Below, in pieces: positions 6,085-7,723 of a stretch of DNA of 7,723 nt (its first letter is position 1; each line of letters opens with the position of its first letter). Position numbers and translations under genes: made by a program. Under the pieces are notes generated by a model that saw only the letters and a program-made list of their open reading frames with translations, was not told where the DNA came from and searched no databases. The stretch comes from Pseudomonadota bacterium (lineage in GTDB: Bacteria; Pseudomonadota; Alphaproteobacteria; UBA8366; JADFVY01), in the NCBI GenBank assembly GCA_030671915.1, contig DAOVHN010000100.1:1-7723 (forward strand). The letters run 5' to 3'.

Positions 6085-6230
6085 GGGAAACCTGAAAATA
6101 ATTGAAGATACCTTCTATACTAACTTCTTTTGGCTTGTTGGAAAGTTCGGGAGCGAGCGCCTCTCGATGCGCGCCGCGGCGCCAAGAGCGAATTTGGGAT
6201 CGGACCCCGCTTTTCAACGCATTGCATCGG
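6085..6230. promoter_or_regulatory. Divergent control region between the PuuA-like and YjbR genes
   Basis: This 146-bp stretch must hold the start signals of two outward-facing genes. A TATACT at 6116-6121 on the plus strand and an overlapping TAGTAT on the minus strand are candidate -10 elements, each with only a weak -35. A perfect 12-bp palindrome GCGCCGCGGCGC lies at 6171-6182. I cannot assign a regulator. Confidence 0.3.
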
Positions 6231-6599
6231 ATGTGGATTCAATTGACCTACGACGAATTCAACGCGTTTTGCCGCACCCTCCCCGCCACGACCCATGTGG
6301 TCCAGTGGGGCGGCGCGCATGTCTGGAAGGTCGGCGGCAAGGTCTTCGCCATCGGCGGCTGGGGGGATGGGGAACCGGGCTTTACCTTCAAGGCGGGCGA
6401 GCTGTCCTATGAGATTCTGAAAGAACAGCCGGGGCTGCGCCCGGCGCCGTATCTGGCGTCGCGCGGCATGAAGTGGATACAGCATTACACGAAGCCGGGA
6501 CTAGCGGACGACGACCTGAAAGACTATTTACGTCAATCCCACCGTATCGTCGCACTCGGCCTTTCGAAGAAGAAACAGCGGGCGCTGGGGCTGGGCTAA
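6231..6599 (+). CDS. MmcQ/YjbR-family protein
   Basis: A 122-residue small soluble protein of the MmcQ/YjbR family, which has a CyaY-like fold and a poorly known, possibly DNA-binding role. Family features are TYDEFNAFCRTLPATTHV (6-23), the core VWKVGGKVFAIGGW (31-44), and the C-terminal KWIQHYTKP...SHRIVALGLSKKKQRALG (81-120) ending in a basic patch. No signal peptide or membrane segment is seen. The start is uncertain: the ATG at 6231 lacks a ribosome-binding site, while TTG at 6243 has GTGGA five bases ahead and would begin at LTYDEFN, as many relatives begin. An in-frame ATG at 6102 would add 43 residues of unlikely composition across the control region. It lies 75 bp before a second ligase gene on the same strand; joint transcription is possible. 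No role in amine metabolism is established. Confidence 0.85.
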   Translation: MWIQLTYDEFNAFCRTLPATTHVVQWGGAHVWKVGGKVFAIGGWGDGEPGFTFKAGELSYEILKEQPGLRPAPYLASRGMKWIQHYTKPGLADDDLKDYLRQSHRIVALGLSKKKQRALGLG

Positions 6600-6616
6600 A
6601 GCCTGCGCAAGCCCCC

Positions 6617-6622
6617 TTGACG
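6617..6622 (+). promoter_or_regulatory. Possible -35 element for the second ligase gene
   Basis: TTGACG matches the -35 consensus at five of six positions in the 75-bp gap before the ligase gene. The best -10 candidate at a proper distance, CACGAT (6639-6644), matches only three positions, so this promoter is doubtful and readthrough from the YjbR gene is an alternative. Confidence 0.2.
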
Positions 6623-6674
6623 CGCGGCGCAGGATAGGCACGATGCTCTCGATCTGAAAAGGGTACATTTCTTT

Positions 6675-7723
6675 ATGCCGGACGATACGAAAATATCAGA
6701 GATGGACGCCTTCCTGGCGGCCAATCCGGATGTCGAACTGATCGAACTGCTGATCCCCGACATGTGCGGCATGTTGCGGGGCAAGCGGCTGACGCGCGAC
6801 CATTTCGGCAAGCTGTTTTCCGGCGAGGTCCGGATGCCGGGTTCGATCTGCCTGCTGGACGCCACCGGGCGGAGCGTGCCGACGATCCATTTAGGCATCG
6901 CCGACGGCGACCCCGACTATTTCTGCCCGGCGGTTCCCGGCACGCTGTCGCCGGTGCCCTGGGCGGAGCGGCCGATGGGGCAGGTTCTGGCCAGCCTGGT
7001 CGGCGACGACGGCGAACCGCTTTTCTATAACCCGCGCGCCATTCTTTCGAATGCGGTGGCGAAACTGGGCGAGATCGGACTTTCCCCGACGGTCGCCATC
7101 GAGCTGGAATTCTATCTGCTGGACCAGGATGCGGGGCTCGACGGCCATCCGCGCCCGGCCTGGTCCGAGGAAAGCGGATACCGCCAGAGCGCGACCCAGG
7201 TGCTGGGCATGGAAGAGCTGTTCGACTTCGAGATTTTCCTGAACGAAGTGGACGAGGCCTGCAAGGCGCAGGGCATCGCGGCCGAGGCCGCCTCGAAGGA
7301 ATATGCGCCCGGCCAGTACGAAATCAATCTGCATTACGTCGCCGATGCGCTGACGGCCTGCGACCAGGCGGTGCTGCTGAAGCGCGCCATCAAGGGGGTG
7401 GCGCGGCGCAACGGCCTGCTCGCCAGCTTCCTGGCCAAGCCCTTCCAGGAAACGGCCGGCAGCGGCACCCACATCCATGTCAGCCTCTACGACAAAGACG
7501 GCAACAACGCCTTCGCCGGCCCGCGCGACGAGGCGCTGGGCATCGACGCTGGGCCGGCGCTGCGCCATGCGATCGGCGGGCTTATCGCGGCGCTGCCCGA
7601 GAGCATGGCGATCTTCGCGCCGAACGCCAATTCCTACCGGCGCTTCCAGCCCGGCATGTTCTTGCCGGTCTCGCCGTCATGGGGCGTCAACAACCGGTCC
7701 GCGGGCCTGCGCATCCCGCCGTC
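6675..7723 (+). CDS. Second glutamine-synthetase-fold ligase, PuuA/GlnA family (5' part, cut by window edge)
   Basis: The first 349 residues of a protein expected to reach about 450; the C-terminus is beyond the window. The domain order is the N-terminal beta-grasp (about 1-115) and then the ligase domain. Metal-site residues are E143 and E145 (AIELEFYLL), E209 and E216 (KEYAPGQYEINL) and H266 (GTHIHVS). Arginines R323, R341 and R346 correspond to the glutamate/phosphate-binding ones. The position of the ammonium-activating Glu327 holds F329, and that of Asp50 appears to hold P55, so an organic amine acceptor is more likely than ammonia. It differs widely from the other ligase here, so this is no recent duplication. 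The ATG at 6675 is followed at once by family-like sequence (IPDMCGMLRGKRL); AAAAGGG (6657-6663) lies 11 bases upstream, slightly far. A polyamine, monoamine or ethanolamine ligase are all possible. Confidence 0.9.
   Translation, partial: MPDDTKISEMDAFLAANPDVELIELLIPDMCGMLRGKRLTRDHFGKLFSGEVRMPGSICLLDATGRSVPTIHLGIADGDPDYFCPAVPGTLSPVPWAERPMGQVLASLVGDDGEPLFYNPRAILSNAVAKLGEIGLSPTVAIELEFYLLDQDAGLDGHPRPAWSEESGYRQSATQVLGMEELFDFEIFLNEVDEACKAQGIAAEAASKEYAPGQYEINLHYVADALTACDQAVLLKRAIKGVARRNGLLASFLAKPFQETAGSGTHIHVSLYDKDGNNAFAGPRDEALGIDAGPALRHAIGGLIAALPESMAIFAPNANSYRRFQPGMFLPVSPSWGVNNRSAGLRIPP

Noticed and set aside
6631..6650. Sigma54-like GG...GC promoter before the second ligase
   Set aside because: A GG is followed at the required distance by TC, not GC, so the -24/-12 pattern fails.
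1..7723. CRISPR arrays, tRNA or rRNA genes, insertion sequences, toxin-antitoxin or phage-defence genes
   Set aside because: No regularly spaced direct repeats, RNA-gene signatures, transposase motifs or suitable small gene pairs were seen on either strand.

Overview
The window is GC-rich DNA, dense with genes, and most resembles a metabolically versatile alphaproteobacterium (a Rhodospirillales-like relative is a guess). This rests on the coding style, the polyamine/hydantoinase-type catabolic gene content, and intergenic palindromes that begin CATTGCGAG and enclose CAATCCAG, a kind common in such genomes. There is no rRNA, tRNA, CRISPR array, transposase or phage gene. Six genes are at least half visible and one more is a clear 5' part; the outermost genes are cut by the window edges.

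Layout. 1-687 (-): N-terminal third of a hydantoinase/5-oxoprolinase (HyuA-type) subunit. 688-796: divergent control region with four phased half-sites and a leader hairpin. 797-1552 (+): IclR-family regulator. 1555-2790 (+): TrmA/RlmD-type rRNA/tRNA m5U methyltransferase starting 2 bp after the regulator. 2876-4270 (-): class III PLP aminotransferase closely resembling putrescine-pyruvate aminotransferase SpuC. 4271-4740: 470 bp without a gene, holding the aminotransferase leader with a large hairpin, a probable promoter overlapping a 20-bp inverted repeat, and two repeat elements downstream of the next gene. 4741-6084 (-): glutamine-synthetase-fold amine ligase (PuuA-like). 6231-6599 (+): MmcQ/YjbR-family small protein. 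6675-7723 (+): 5' part of a second, different glutamine-synthetase-fold ligase.

How the genes may work together. The aminotransferase and the two ligases fit a polyamine or amine catabolic locus: one route transaminates putrescine directly, the other first gamma-glutamylates the amine. Both ligases keep the metal and nucleotide residues of glutamine synthetase. By eye they have lost the two acidic residues that bind and deprotonate ammonium, as expected if the acceptor is an organic amine. The hydantoinase and IclR genes form a separate, divergently transcribed catabolic unit, and the regulator probably controls both through the shared intergenic operators.

No wholly new system is visible. 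The most interesting items are the helically phased IclR operator array, the hairpin abutting the ribosome-binding site of the aminotransferase, the ammonium-site substitutions in the two ligases, and a cloverleaf-like intergenic repeat.
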